DNA of 64,000 nt from Pseudogemmobacter lacusdianii (GTDB lineage: Bacteria; Pseudomonadota; Alphaproteobacteria; Rhodobacterales; Rhodobacteraceae): positions 1-64,000 of the forward strand of contig NZ_JAVDBT010000009.1 in the NCBI RefSeq assembly GCF_030848395.1, in the 5' to 3' direction. This document shows, piece by piece, positions 1-8,862 of the stretch (within the stretch, counting starts at the first letter, position 1; every line of letters begins with the position of its first letter). The notes under the pieces were generated by a model, which saw only the letters and a list, made by a program, of their open reading frames with translations, was not told where the DNA came from and ran no database searches. A program made the position numbers and the translations under genes.

Positions 1-38
1 TCTGTCAGTCTCCTCGCGGAGCCTGAATCACGCCGCGA

Positions 39-242
39 GTGGATAATCAATGGGTCCTGACCCTAGAAGCTCGCTGTTGCGAATGTCGGCGTTTGCTATT
101 CAAAGTGACAGTGGGCGCCTTACGGGGCTTAGTGCAGATCAAATGCCCGCGGTGTAACGCCTGCAATGATGTGAGGCCCGATGGCCCTAACCAGCCGCGG
201 CAAGCTAGCAACGGAACTGGTGCCGCGTGTGGCCTTCGTTGA
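39..242 (+). CDS. Com-like zinc-ribbon protein (Mu Com family)
   Basis: A 67-residue protein with a CxxC pair near residues 13-16, the block RRLLFK, then IKCPRC with a second CxxC pair. This matches the small Com family of Mu-like phages, where Com is a zinc-binding RNA-binding protein that lets the mom DNA-modification mRNA be translated. An in-frame stop at 24-26 limits the start to the GTG at 39 or an internal codon; no good ribosome site is visible. The C-terminal 20 residues are low in pattern. A strong hairpin follows at once, so no mom-like partner is co-transcribed downstream. The upstream context is outside the window. Family assignment is fairly sure; function here is unknown. Confidence 0.7.
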   Translation: MDNQWVLTLEARCCECRRLLFKVTVGALRGLVQIKCPRCNACNDVRPDGPNQPRQASNGTGAACGLR

Positions 243-251
243 ATGAGCTTT

Positions 252-276
252 AAAGGGGGGCCTAACGGCCCCCTTT
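252..276 (+). terminator. Hairpin terminator after com-like gene
   Basis: AAAGGGGGGCC, loop TAAC, GGCCCCCTTT: a strong stem with one bulged G, 10 nt after the stop of the Com-like gene. There is no long T run after the stem, so it may act as a bidirectional or weak intrinsic terminator. Confidence 0.6.
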
Positions 277-528
277 ACACTCCCGCCCCCGCGAGCTTAG
301 AAAACGCCCTGCTGCAGACTCTAGTGTCAAAATGTGCAAACTCTGGTGGCGAGCCACAAGTAATACATGGCTTTTCCACAGAAGATTTGCCGCGAAAGAG
401 CTTTACAGGCTTCCCCGACCCCCTCACTATATCTAGTAAGGTCACAGTCCGGCACACGCTGCACCTTGCCAGACACCCTGCCTATAGCGGTCCCTAACTC
501 CGCTCAGGCACCATAGTGAGGCCGGGCA
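277..528. other. Intergenic, no convincing gene
   Basis: About 250 nt between the com-like terminator and the ybjN-like gene. The 84-codon open frame that crosses it begins inside the hairpin, has no ribosome site and resembles no family I know. A promoter for the next gene probably lies here, but I see no clear boxes. Confidence 0.5.
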
Positions 529-1032
529 ATGTCGTTTTCTGAAGATTTCCTGTTCAATGAAGATCTGCACCCGATCGACATCGTCGAGACGCTGGCGGCA
601 GAGCATGATTGGGAGTTCGATCGGGTCACGGATGACCAGATTGCGATGGCGGTTGAGGGCCAGTGGCGGACCTATTCGCTGACCCTGGCTTGGAGCGCCT
701 CGGATGAGACGCTGCGGCTGATCTGCACCTTCGAGATGGAGCCGCCGGATGCGCGGGTTCCGGCGATCTACGATGTGCTAAACCGTTGCAACGACATGGT
801 TTGGAACGGCGCTTTCACCTGGTGGGCTGAGCAGAAGCTGATGGTGTGGCGCTATGGCCTGTGCCTTGCGGGGGGCCAGATGGCCAGTTCCGAGCAGATC
901 AACCGGCTGATTGCAGGGGCTGTCAATGCCTCCGAACGGTTCTACCCCGCCTTCCAAATGGCTGCTTGGGGCGAGAAAACCCCCGTTGACGCGATGAAAG
1001 TCGCCATGGCCGAGCCCTACGGGCGCTGCTAA
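529..1032 (+). CDS. YbjN domain-containing protein
   Basis: A 167-residue protein of the YbjN family, usually about 150-170 residues. The opening LHPIDIVETLAAEHDWEFDR, the central strand-rich part and the acidic alternating helices fit the type III secretion chaperone-like fold known for YbjN. It has no signal peptide, so it should be cytosolic. In enterobacteria YbjN affects motility and stress response by an unknown mechanism. In alphaproteobacteria it often sits directly upstream of proC, as here; a hairpin separates the two, so they may not share all transcripts. Confidence 0.8.
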   Translation: MSFSEDFLFNEDLHPIDIVETLAAEHDWEFDRVTDDQIAMAVEGQWRTYSLTLAWSASDETLRLICTFEMEPPDARVPAIYDVLNRCNDMVWNGAFTWWAEQKLMVWRYGLCLAGGQMASSEQINRLIAGAVNASERFYPAFQMAAWGEKTPVDAMKVAMAEPYGRC

Positions 1033-1037
1033 CCGCT

Positions 1038-1075
1038 CCAAGAAACGCCGCTTTTTGCGGGGCTTGGGCTTTATT
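1038..1075 (+). terminator. Hairpin between ybjN-like gene and proC
   Basis: CCAAG pairs with CTTGG outside an inner CCGC-TTTTT-GCGG hairpin, followed by GCTTTATT. It starts 6 nt after the ybjN stop. Probably a partial terminator, since proC follows within 90 nt with no clear promoter. Confidence 0.5.
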
Positions 1076-1122
1076 ACCATCCCTTGCCGGTCTAACCTCT
1101 CCCTCAGAATATGGGGGTGTGC

Positions 1123-1935
1123 ATGACACTGGACGTAGTGGCCCGCGACGGGCTTGTGCTCTTGGGTTGCGGCAAGATGGGCTCGGCTTTGCTGGCCGGA
1201 TGGCTGAAAGCGGGGCTGCCGGCGGCTTCGGTCTGGGTGATTGAGCCGCATCCGAGCGACTGGCTGCAAGCCAGCGGCGTGCATTTGAATGCCGGTGTGC
1301 CCCCTGCCCCTGCGGTGGCTTTGCTGGCTGTGAAGCCCCAGATGATGGGGGACGCGCTGCCCGCCCTACAAGCACTGGGCAATGGATCAACCCTCTTCAT
1401 CTCGATTGCGGCGGGCACTTCGATCGCGACCTTTGAGGCTGTCTTGGGCGCGCAGACCCCGATCGTGCGCAGCATGCCCAACACTCCAGCGATGGTGGGG
1501 CGCGGGATCACCGCGATCATTGGCAATGCCAATACCGGTGCGGCTGATCTGTCTTTGGCGCGTGAGCTGATGGCGGCGGTGGGCCAAGTTGTTGAATTGC
1601 AAAGCGAAGATCAGATCGATTCCGTGACCGCTGTCTCGGGCTCGGGCCCGGCTTATGTGTTTCACCTGATCGAAGCGATGGCCGATGCGGGTGTCGCTTT
1701 AGGGCTGACGCCTGAGGTGGCGATGCAATTGGCCCGCGCAACCGTCTCGGGCGCTGGGGAGTTGGCACATCAATCCCATGATTCCGCTGCACAATTGCGG
1801 ATCAACGTCACCTCTCCGGGCGGGACCACGGCGGCGGCTTTGGGGGTCTTGATGGATGCGGCGTCAGGCTTCCCGCCCCTGCTGAAGCGCGCGGCACAGG
1901 CGGCCTCGGACCGTGGCAAGGAGTTGGGCAAATGA
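1123..1935 (+). CDS. proC: Pyrroline-5-carboxylate reductase
   Basis: Reduces 1-pyrroline-5-carboxylate to proline with NAD(P)H, the last step of proline synthesis, in the cytosol. The N-terminal Rossmann motif GCGKMGSA sits near residues 15-22, and the P5C reductase signatures SGSGPAYVFHLIEAM and NVTSPGGTTAAAL are present in the C-terminal dimer domain. The length of 270 residues is normal. I chose the ATG at 1123 because GGGGG lies 6-10 nt before it; an in-frame ATG at 1111 has no ribosome site. The stop overlaps the next start (ATGA at 1932-1935), so the tRNA-binding gene is translationally coupled. Confidence 0.93.
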   Translation: MTLDVVARDGLVLLGCGKMGSALLAGWLKAGLPAASVWVIEPHPSDWLQASGVHLNAGVPPAPAVALLAVKPQMMGDALPALQALGNGSTLFISIAAGTSIATFEAVLGAQTPIVRSMPNTPAMVGRGITAIIGNANTGAADLSLARELMAAVGQVVELQSEDQIDSVTAVSGSGPAYVFHLIEAMADAGVALGLTPEVAMQLARATVSGAGELAHQSHDSAAQLRINVTSPGGTTAAALGVLMDAASGFPPLLKRAAQAASDRGKELGK

Positions 1936-2264
1936 TCACTTACGGCGATTTTGAGAAGGTCGATATCCGCGTTGGCGTGATCGTTAAAGCCGAGCCTTTC
2001 CCGGAAGCGCGCAAGCCTGCCTTCAAGCTTTGGGTGGATTTTGGCGGTGATTTGGGGGTGAAACGCTCTTCGGCGCAGATCACAAAACACTATACGATTG
2101 AAGGGCTTATCGGGCGTCAGGTCATGGCGGTGGTCAATTTCCCGCCCCGGCAAATTGGCCCGGTGAAGTCCGAGGTTTTGGTGCTGGGCGTGCCGGATGA
2201 GGCGGGCGAAGTGGTGCTCTTGGCCCCCGGCCATGAAGTGCCTTTGGGCGGGCGGATGTTCTGA
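1932..2264 (+). CDS. CsaA-type tRNA-binding protein
   Basis: A 110-residue stand-alone OB-fold of the tRNA-binding/CsaA family, like the extra domain of some methionyl- and phenylalanyl-tRNA synthetases. The typical opening DFEKVDIRVGVIVKAEPFP and the later VNFPPRQIGPVKSEVLVLG, the dimer and ligand loop, are both present. CsaA proteins have been described as export-related chaperones and as tRNA binders; the biological role in alphaproteobacteria is not settled. It overlaps proC by 4 nt at its start, and its TGA shares one base with the ATG of the following dehydrogenase, so the three genes form a tight operon. Confidence 0.88.
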   Translation: MITYGDFEKVDIRVGVIVKAEPFPEARKPAFKLWVDFGGDLGVKRSSAQITKHYTIEGLIGRQVMAVVNFPPRQIGPVKSEVLVLGVPDEAGEVVLLAPGHEVPLGGRMF

Positions 2265-3214
2265 TGCGGCTTCTCATCACCCGCTCGATGCCCGAGGCGG
2301 TTGTGGCGGCTGCCGCAGCGCGGTTTGATCTGGTGCTACGCGACAAGACCAGCGTGATGTCTGGCGAGGAATTCCGCGAGAGCCTTCGGGATTTTGATGT
2401 TATTCTTCCGACACTTGGCGATCTTTACCGGGCGGATGTTTTTGCCGATGTGCCAGCCCCTCGGGCCAAGCTTTTGGCCAATTTCGGGGTGGGCTATAAC
2501 CATATCGACGTTGCTGCCGCTGCGAAGGCCGGGGTGCAGGTCACCAACACCCCCGGCGCGGTGACGGATGCCACGGCGGATATCGCTATCTCTTTGATTC
2601 TTATGGCCGCCCGGCGGCTTGGAGAGGGCGAGCGGCTGGTGCGGTCTGGAAACTGGGCAGGCTGGGCGCCGACGCAGATGCTGGGCACGCATGTCTCGGG
2701 GAAAACCGTTGGTATCTTGGGCTTTGGCCGCATTGGCCAAGCCATTGCGCGGCGTTGCCATTTTGGTTTTGGCATGAAGGTGGTGTTCCACAACCGGTCA
2801 AAAGTTGAGGTGGATTTCCCGGCAAGCCAAGTGGAAATGGCCGAGGTGATGGCGGCGGATTTTGTCGTGGCAGCGGTGCCCGGTGGGCCTGCGACCCGGC
2901 ATCTGGTAGATGCCAAGGCTTTGGCTGGCATGAAGAAATCCGGGATCTTGGTGAATATCTCGCGCGGGGATGTGGTGGATGAGGCGGCCCTGATCGCCGC
3001 CCTGCAAAGCCACCGGATCGCCGGGGCTGGCTTGGATGTCTACGAGCAAGAACCCGTCGTGCCAGAGGCCTTGCGGACCTTGGAGAATGTCACCCTGCTG
3101 CCGCATCTTGGCACCGCCTGTTTGGAGGTGCGTGAGGCGATGGGGATGATGGCGGTGGAGAATTTGATCGCCTTTGCCGAAGGGCGCGCGCTGCCGAACC
3201 TGATTGCGGTCTAA
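2264..3214 (+). CDS. D-2-hydroxyacid dehydrogenase (D-glycerate/hydroxypyruvate reductase type)
   Basis: A 316-residue NAD(P)-dependent D-2-hydroxyacid dehydrogenase. The FGVGYNHIDV segment, the nucleotide-binding VGILGFGRIGQAIARR, NISRGDVVDEAALI and the catalytic-His region LLPHLGTACLEVREAMG are all in the expected order. The substrate is most likely glyoxylate, hydroxypyruvate or glycerate; relatives are annotated as D-glycerate dehydrogenase. The start codon overlaps the previous stop as TGATG, so translation is coupled. Exact substrate cannot be read from sequence. Confidence 0.88.
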   Translation: MRLLITRSMPEAVVAAAAARFDLVLRDKTSVMSGEEFRESLRDFDVILPTLGDLYRADVFADVPAPRAKLLANFGVGYNHIDVAAAAKAGVQVTNTPGAVTDATADIAISLILMAARRLGEGERLVRSGNWAGWAPTQMLGTHVSGKTVGILGFGRIGQAIARRCHFGFGMKVVFHNRSKVEVDFPASQVEMAEVMAADFVVAAVPGGPATRHLVDAKALAGMKKSGILVNISRGDVVDEAALIAALQSHRIAGAGLDVYEQEPVVPEALRTLENVTLLPHLGTACLEVREAMGMMAVENLIAFAEGRALPNLIAV

Positions 3215-3240
3215 GCCGCTTAAAAGGTTCAAAATTCTGG

Positions 3241-3290
3241 GTATGGTTTTGCGCTGGTTTACGTATGGCTTTGATATGGTTTGCGTGGGG
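3241..3290 (+). repeat. Intergenic repeat, TATGGTTTGCG family, copy 1
   Basis: Units of TATGGTTT(T)GCG and CTGGTTTACGTATGGC recur here three times. A very similar array lies at 35441-35495; the shared core runs CTGGTTTRCGTATGGC followed by TTTGRTATGG. Nothing else in the 3215-3527 gap looks coding. Confidence 0.65.
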
Positions 3291-3310
3291 CTGTTTGTTT
3301 GATCTGGTCG

Positions 3311-3365
3311 CCGGGGGGCTTTGCGCCCCCCGGGCCCCCCGCAGGATATTTAAAGACAGAAAATG
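3311..3365 (+). repeat. Intergenic G-rich/ATATTT repeat, copy A
   Basis: A GGGGGGC-TTT-GCGCCCCCC hairpin is followed by CCCCCCGCAGGATATTTAAA and GACAGAAAATGA. It belongs to the dispersed family also found at 8330, 8518 and 31011 (G/C-rich block, then AGTATTT or GATATTT, then a purine-rich tail). Confidence 0.55.
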
Positions 3366-3425
3366 AGGGAGGGCGCGGTCTGGTTCGGGCCGCGTTTTTG
3401 AGTATTTGGGTCAAGGTGAAATGAG

Positions 3426-3457
3426 AAAGGCGCGCCCCTTGGGGGACGCGCCTTTTT
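3426..3457 (-). terminator. Bidirectional terminator between convergent operons
   Basis: AAAGGCGCG pairs with CGCGCCTTT, with an inner CCCC-TT-GGGG. T runs flank the stem in both directions. It is placed to end the fad operon coming from the right and the dehydrogenase transcript from the left. Confidence 0.75.
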
Positions 3458-3527
3458 AGTTTGGGGTGGGCGGCTCTTGAGGGGGCCGCGCCGGGGATGG
3501 TTTGGGCCTTGAGTTTGGCCCTGCCGT

Positions 3528-5711
3528 TTAAGCGGCTTTTTGGCTGGCGAAGCGGGTGTAGAAGGTCTCGCCCTTCTCGGCCATCTCGCGCAGGAGGTTC
3601 GGCGCTTGGAAGCGGGGGCCGAATTGTGCAGTGAGGCCGCGGCAGATTTCGACCGCGCGCGGCGCGCCGATGATGTCGAGCCAACTGAAGGGGCCGCCCG
3701 ACCAAGGCGCAAAGCCCCAGCCGAGGATGGCGCCGACATCGCCTTCGCGGATGTCGGTGAGCACGCCCTCTTCCAACGCGCGGACGGCCTCCAGCACTTG
3801 CGCCATCAAAAGGCGGTGCTGCACATCCGAAAGGCTCAGCTGCATCTTATCGGTCGGGTATTTCGTGGCGAGCCCGTCCCAAAGGCCGAGGCGTTCGCCG
3901 CGATCGGAATAGGCGTAGAAGCCTGCATTGGCTTTGCGGCCCATCCGGCCCTGATCGGCCATCCAGAAGAGCACATCATCCACCGCGCCATCGGGGTAAT
4001 CGGCACCCATCGCCGCCTTGGTCGCCTTGGCGATTTTGACGCCGAGGTCGATTGAGGTCTCATCAACCAGTTGCAAGGGGCCAAGCGGCATGCCGACAAG
4101 GCGGGCGGCGTTTTCCACCAGCGCCGGTTCGACCCCTTCGGCGACCATGCGGATGCCTTCGTTGATGTAAGGGATGATGCAGCGGTTGGCGTAGAAGAAG
4201 CGCGCGTCATTGACCACGATCGGCGTCTTGCGGATCTGGCGCACGAAGTCGAGCGCTTTGGCCACGGCTTTTTCGCCGGTCTCTTTGCCGCGGATGATTT
4301 CCACCAGCATCATCTTATCGACGGGCGAGAAGAAATGGATGCCGATGAAGTTTTCCGACGCCGAGGAGGCGGCGGAGAGCGCGGTGATCGGCAGGGTCGA
4401 GGTGTTAGTGGCATAGATCACGCCGGGGGCGGCGGCTTCGGCCTTCTTGGTGACCTCGGCCTTGACCTTGGGATCCTCGAACACGGCCTCGACGATCAGA
4501 TCGACGCCTTTGAGGGCGGCGTAATCGATGGTGGCGCTGATGCGGGCAAGGGTCTCGGCTTTCTTCTCAGCCGTGACTTTGCCGCGTTTCATGCCTTTGT
4601 CGAGGATGGACTCGGCATGGGCTTTGCCGCGGTCGGATGCCTCTTGGGTGGCGTCGATCAGCACGACCTCAATCCCCGCATTGGCGGCGACATAGGCGAT
4701 GCCTGCGCCCATCATGCCCGCACCAAGCACGCCGAGTTTCTTGACCGATTGGTCTTCGACTTTCGGGCGGTTGGCACCTTTCTCAAGCGCTTCTTTGTTG
4801 ATGAAAAGCGAGCGGATCATCGAGGAAGACGAGGGGTTGAGAAGGACCGAGGTGAAGTGGCGTGCCTCGATCTTCAGCGCGGTGTCGAAGGGGACGAGCG
4901 CGCCTTCATAGACGGCGGCGAGGAGCGCTTTGGCGGCCGGGAAGACGCCTTGGGTCTTGCCGTTGACCATGGCCGAGGCGCCGACGAAGGTCATGAAGCC
5001 TGCGGGGTGATAGGGCGCGCCGCCGGGCATTTTGAAGCCCTTCTCGTCCCAAGGTTTGACAAGATCGGCCTCTTTGGCGCTGAGGACCCATTCCTTGGCG
5101 CGGGTGAGGAGCTCCTCGGCGGGCACGACCTCATCGATCAACCCGGCGGCTTTGGCGGCTTTGGGGTCGGAGAGTTTGCCTTCCAAGAGGAAGGGTGCGG
5201 CCATCATCGCGCCGAGTTTGCGGGCAAGGCGGGTGGTGCCGCCCGCGCCGGGGAAGATGCCGACCATGATTTCGGGCAGGCCGATCTTGGCCTTGGGATT
5301 GTCGGCGGCGATGATGCGGTGGCAGGAGAGCGGCAGCTCAAGCCCGATGCCAAGCGCGGTGCCGGGGAGTGCTGCCACAATCGGCTTGCCGCCCTTTTTG
5401 GTCTTGGGGTCCATGCCCGCGCGTTCGATCTTGCGCAGCACATTATGCATCATCATGACGCCATCGAAAATCGCCTCGGCGCCGCCTTTGCGCATCTCGG
5501 CGATGACATTCAGGTCCATGCCGCCGGCGAAATCTTTCTTGGCGGAGGTGATGATGATGCCCTTGCAGGCGGCATCCGCCAGCCCCTGATCGACGAGATC
5601 AGAGAGCAGTTGGAATCCGTCGGTGGACATGACGTTCATCGATTTGGCAGCGACATCCCAAGTGATGGTTGCCACGCCATCGGCGTCAAGCGCATAGGTG
5701 AAATCAGCCAT
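3528..5711 (-). CDS. FadB/FadJ-type multifunctional enoyl-CoA hydratase / 3-hydroxyacyl-CoA dehydrogenase
   Basis: A 727-residue beta-oxidation enzyme joining two activities. The N-terminal crotonase domain (about residues 1-190) has GGMDLNVI and the ELPLSCHRIIAADNPKAKIGLPE region. The NAD-binding domain begins at VLGAGMMGAGIAYVAANAG near residue 327, with the catalytic-His loop GIHFFSPVDKMMLVEII, and a C-terminal HAD dimer domain follows. It converts enoyl-CoA to 3-ketoacyl-CoA in the cytosol. I chose MADFTYAL as start because GGGAGAG precedes it; a longer in-frame start has none. The start overlaps the end of the cupin gene by 8 nt. With the upstream thiolase it forms a fadAB-like operon. 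Confidence 0.92.
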   Translation of the reverse strand: MADFTYALDADGVATITWDVAAKSMNVMSTDGFQLLSDLVDQGLADAACKGIIITSAKKDFAGGMDLNVIAEMRKGGAEAIFDGVMMMHNVLRKIERAGMDPKTKKGGKPIVAALPGTALGIGLELPLSCHRIIAADNPKAKIGLPEIMVGIFPGAGGTTRLARKLGAMMAAPFLLEGKLSDPKAAKAAGLIDEVVPAEELLTRAKEWVLSAKEADLVKPWDEKGFKMPGGAPYHPAGFMTFVGASAMVNGKTQGVFPAAKALLAAVYEGALVPFDTALKIEARHFTSVLLNPSSSSMIRSLFINKEALEKGANRPKVEDQSVKKLGVLGAGMMGAGIAYVAANAGIEVVLIDATQEASDRGKAHAESILDKGMKRGKVTAEKKAETLARISATIDYAALKGVDLIVEAVFEDPKVKAEVTKKAEAAAPGVIYATNTSTLPITALSAASSASENFIGIHFFSPVDKMMLVEIIRGKETGEKAVAKALDFVRQIRKTPIVVNDARFFYANRCIIPYINEGIRMVAEGVEPALVENAARLVGMPLGPLQLVDETSIDLGVKIAKATKAAMGADYPDGAVDDVLFWMADQGRMGRKANAGFYAYSDRGERLGLWDGLATKYPTDKMQLSLSDVQHRLLMAQVLEAVRALEEGVLTDIREGDVGAILGWGFAPWSGGPFSWLDIIGAPRAVEICRGLTAQFGPRFQAPNLLREMAEKGETFYTRFASQKAA

Positions 5712-6185
5712 TGTTCTCTCCCTCGGGCTGGTAGGGCCGCCCGTCTTTATGGGTAAATGTCGTGACGCCGTCCGTGCTGCGCAGCAGGAGGTCAACATCC
5801 GTATAGGTGACGGTTTCCTCGGCAGCTTTGGAGCCGATGACGAGGAAGACGGCGGGTGTATCGCCGCGATTGATCAGGTGGTGGCCATCGGGCTGGCCTG
5901 CGGGGAAGCCCACGCAATCGCCCTGCCGCATGGTCTCTTCCCCGGCATCGGTGACAAGCACGCATTCGCCAGCCATGACCATGATGAACTCATCCTCGGC
6001 CTTGTGCCAATGGCGCAGCGAGGACAAAGCGCCGGGCTTCAGCGTCACCAGATTGACGCCGAACTGCGTCAGCCCTGCGGCTTGGCCCAGACGCAGCGAC
6101 GAGCGGCCCTGCATCATCTCGGCATAAGGCTCGGGATAGAGCGAGCCTGCCTTCAGCGGCACCTTGGTAAGGTCAAGCTTGCGCA

Positions 6186-6186
<1 letters not shown>
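5704..6186 (-). CDS. Cupin domain protein embedded in fad operon
   Basis: A 160-residue single-cupin protein. Metal-binding cupin motif 1 is visible as SSLRHWHKAEDEFIMVMAGE and motif 2 as the DGHHLINRG region. Relatives are annotated as cupin or cupin-like transcriptional modulators, and the substrate is unknown. Its start overlaps the thiolase stop (TGATG) and its end overlaps the FadB-type start by 8 nt, so it is made together with two beta-oxidation enzymes. No signal peptide. A role in acyl-CoA metabolism is inferred from context only. Confidence 0.85.
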
Positions 6187-7397
<1,211 letters not shown>

Positions 7398-7644
7398 GGG
7401 TCTTTCCTCCGTCATGCTTTGAGACTGCGGCGGGTCGGCCAAGGCAGTCCCTATCTTTTGCGCGCCGCCTTGGGGCTTTGGTCAGCTCTCCAACCCTTGG
7501 CCGTTTCAGGCAGCGTCCTTTCATCTCTTTCTCACCCCGCGCTGGGGCGTCGTGCAATTCTTCCGCTGCGTCACAGGCTGCAGCGGCAAGGCTGGCAGGC
7601 TGCTTGCAGCGATGGCCTGGCCAAGTCCGGGGGCTAAGCCTTTG

Positions 7645-8277
7645 TCAGCTGGGCGGAAATGCCCGGGGCATCAAGTCGTAAGGCGGGCGCCAGCCGGGCA
7701 GCATTGCGATCCGGTCCAGCCAGCGGTCGATCCCGGGATAGGCGTCTCGGCTGAAGCCAAAGGGCTCATCATAATAAAGATAGGAGCAGCAGGAGAGGTC
7801 GGCAATGGTCGCCCCCTGCCCCACGATCCAGTCGCGGCTTGCAAGGTGCTCTTCTAAGGTTTGGTATGCGGCTTTGAGGCGGTTTTGCAGGAAGGGGACC
7901 ACGCCCTCGGGGCGCTTTTCCGGGGCAAGGAAGTTCATCAAAAAGCGGCAGGCGCCGATTTGGGTGGAGAGTTTGTGGTTGTCCCAAAGGATCCAGCGCC
8001 AGATTTCCTTGCGCTCAGCCTCATTCGTGCCGCCGAGCTGGCCGGTTTTCGCGGCGATATGCTGTAAGATGAGGCCGGATTGGCTGAGGGTCTCGGCGCC
8101 ATCGATGAGCACCGGAATTTCGGCCATTGGGTTGATGGCGCGAAAGGCGGGGCTGCGCGCCTCGCCCTTGAAGAAATCGACAAAGCGCAGCTCCCAAGCT
8201 TGGCCGGTCAGCTCGAGCGCCAGCGCGCATTTATAGGCATTGCCGGATTCGCCGAAGCCGTAAAGTTGCACTGCCAT
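7645..8277 (-). CDS. Glutathione S-transferase family protein
   Basis: A 210-residue soluble GST. The N-terminal thioredoxin-like domain has MAVQLYGFGESGNAYKCAL, INPMAEIPVLIDG with the cis-Pro, and the glutathione gamma-Glu site LSQSGLILQHIA. The alpha-helical C-terminal domain ends with a conserved RIAMLPGW segment. The substrate is unknown. It faces the same way as the fad operon but is separated by about 250 nt without a recognised gene. The start chosen gives the canonical N-terminus; a longer frame upstream (to 8331) runs into repeat sequence. Confidence 0.85.
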   Translation of the reverse strand: MAVQLYGFGESGNAYKCALALELTGQAWELRFVDFFKGEARSPAFRAINPMAEIPVLIDGAETLSQSGLILQHIAAKTGQLGGTNEAERKEIWRWILWDNHKLSTQIGACRFLMNFLAPEKRPEGVVPFLQNRLKAAYQTLEEHLASRDWIVGQGATIADLSCCSYLYYDEPFGFSRDAYPGIDRWLDRIAMLPGWRPPYDLMPRAFPPS

Positions 8278-8329
8278 TCCTGCGCCTTTCTCTTGGCTGG
8301 GGTCGAGGGCGGGGGTTTCACACCCCCGC

Positions 8330-8360
8330 ACCCCCGTGGAGTATTTTCCTCAAGATGAAT
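8330..8360 (+). repeat. Intergenic G-rich/AGTATTT repeat, copy B
   Basis: CACCCCCGTGGAGTATTTTC followed by CTCAAGATGAA. The same AGTATTT...CAAGATGAA tail occurs in inverted orientation at 8518-8553, so the 300-nt gap between the GST gene and the next small gene is framed by an inverted pair. No gene is seen between them. Confidence 0.65.
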
Positions 8361-8517
8361 AACGAAGTTTTAACCTATCTCATGCGACACAGGGTTTGCG
8401 GTACAGGCTGGAGAGCCGATGACCGCTCAAGGTGAAGAAGCCTCCCGATCCGCGAGAGCGACAGCGCCAATCGGCCGGATGCCCTAGGGCCAGTGCCGCC
8501 GGATCGGGACGCCCTTG

Positions 8518-8553
8518 GTTTTTCATCTTGATCTAAATACTCCCCCGCCGGAG
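8518..8553 (-). repeat. Intergenic G-rich/AGTATTT repeat, copy C
   Basis: Read on the minus strand: CTCCGGCGGGGGAGTATTTA, then GATCAAGATGAAAAACC. It is the inverse of copy B and lies just after the stop of the small gene at 8581. Confidence 0.65.
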
Positions 8554-8580
8554 GCGTCCGCAGCTTGCCCCTGCGCGCGC

Positions 8581-8793
8581 TTAGCGTTTGCGCGCTTCAA
8601 GCTCGGCGTTGAAGAGGCGCATGCGGTGGGTGAGGTTTTCGGTATCAGTGACGGAATCGAAGTTCTCGAACAGGAAGGAGAGAGCCTCGCCCTCATCAAG
8701 GCCCGCTTCATTGGCAAAGCGCCGCAGCCGGCGGTAGCCGTCTTCGGTCATGGCCACGGGAAAGCGGCGGGTAAGGCGAAAGCGTTTGGGCAT
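8581..8793 (-). CDS. Small conserved-looking hypothetical protein
   Basis: A 70-residue basic-then-acidic protein beginning MPKRFRLTRRFPVAMTEDGY. The spacing of RRLRRFANEAGLDEGEALSFLFENFDSV suggests two helices, similar in feel to a ribbon-helix-helix or small regulatory protein, but I do not recognise a family. CCGGAG lies 7 nt before the ATG, and codon use matches the neighbours. It starts 69 nt after the acyl-CoA dehydrogenase stop on the same strand and is probably co-transcribed with it. Confidence 0.65.
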   Translation of the reverse strand: MPKRFRLTRRFPVAMTEDGYRRLRRFANEAGLDEGEALSFLFENFDSVTDTENLTHRMRLFNAELEARKR

Positions 8794-8862
8794 GGGCGGC
8801 TCCGGTGCGAGGGGGCCGCCGGCCTTTTGGATCGGCAGACGGCCCCGCAGGTTTGCGCCAGA

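Noticed and set aside
243-497. 84-codon frame after the Com-like gene
   Set aside because: Begins inside the terminator hairpin, has no ribosome site and no recognisable pattern.
4071-5756. Plus-strand open frame of 561 codons opposite the FadB-type gene
   Set aside because: Shadow of a well-supported enzyme gene. Low-complexity Gly, Asp and His composition and no family match.
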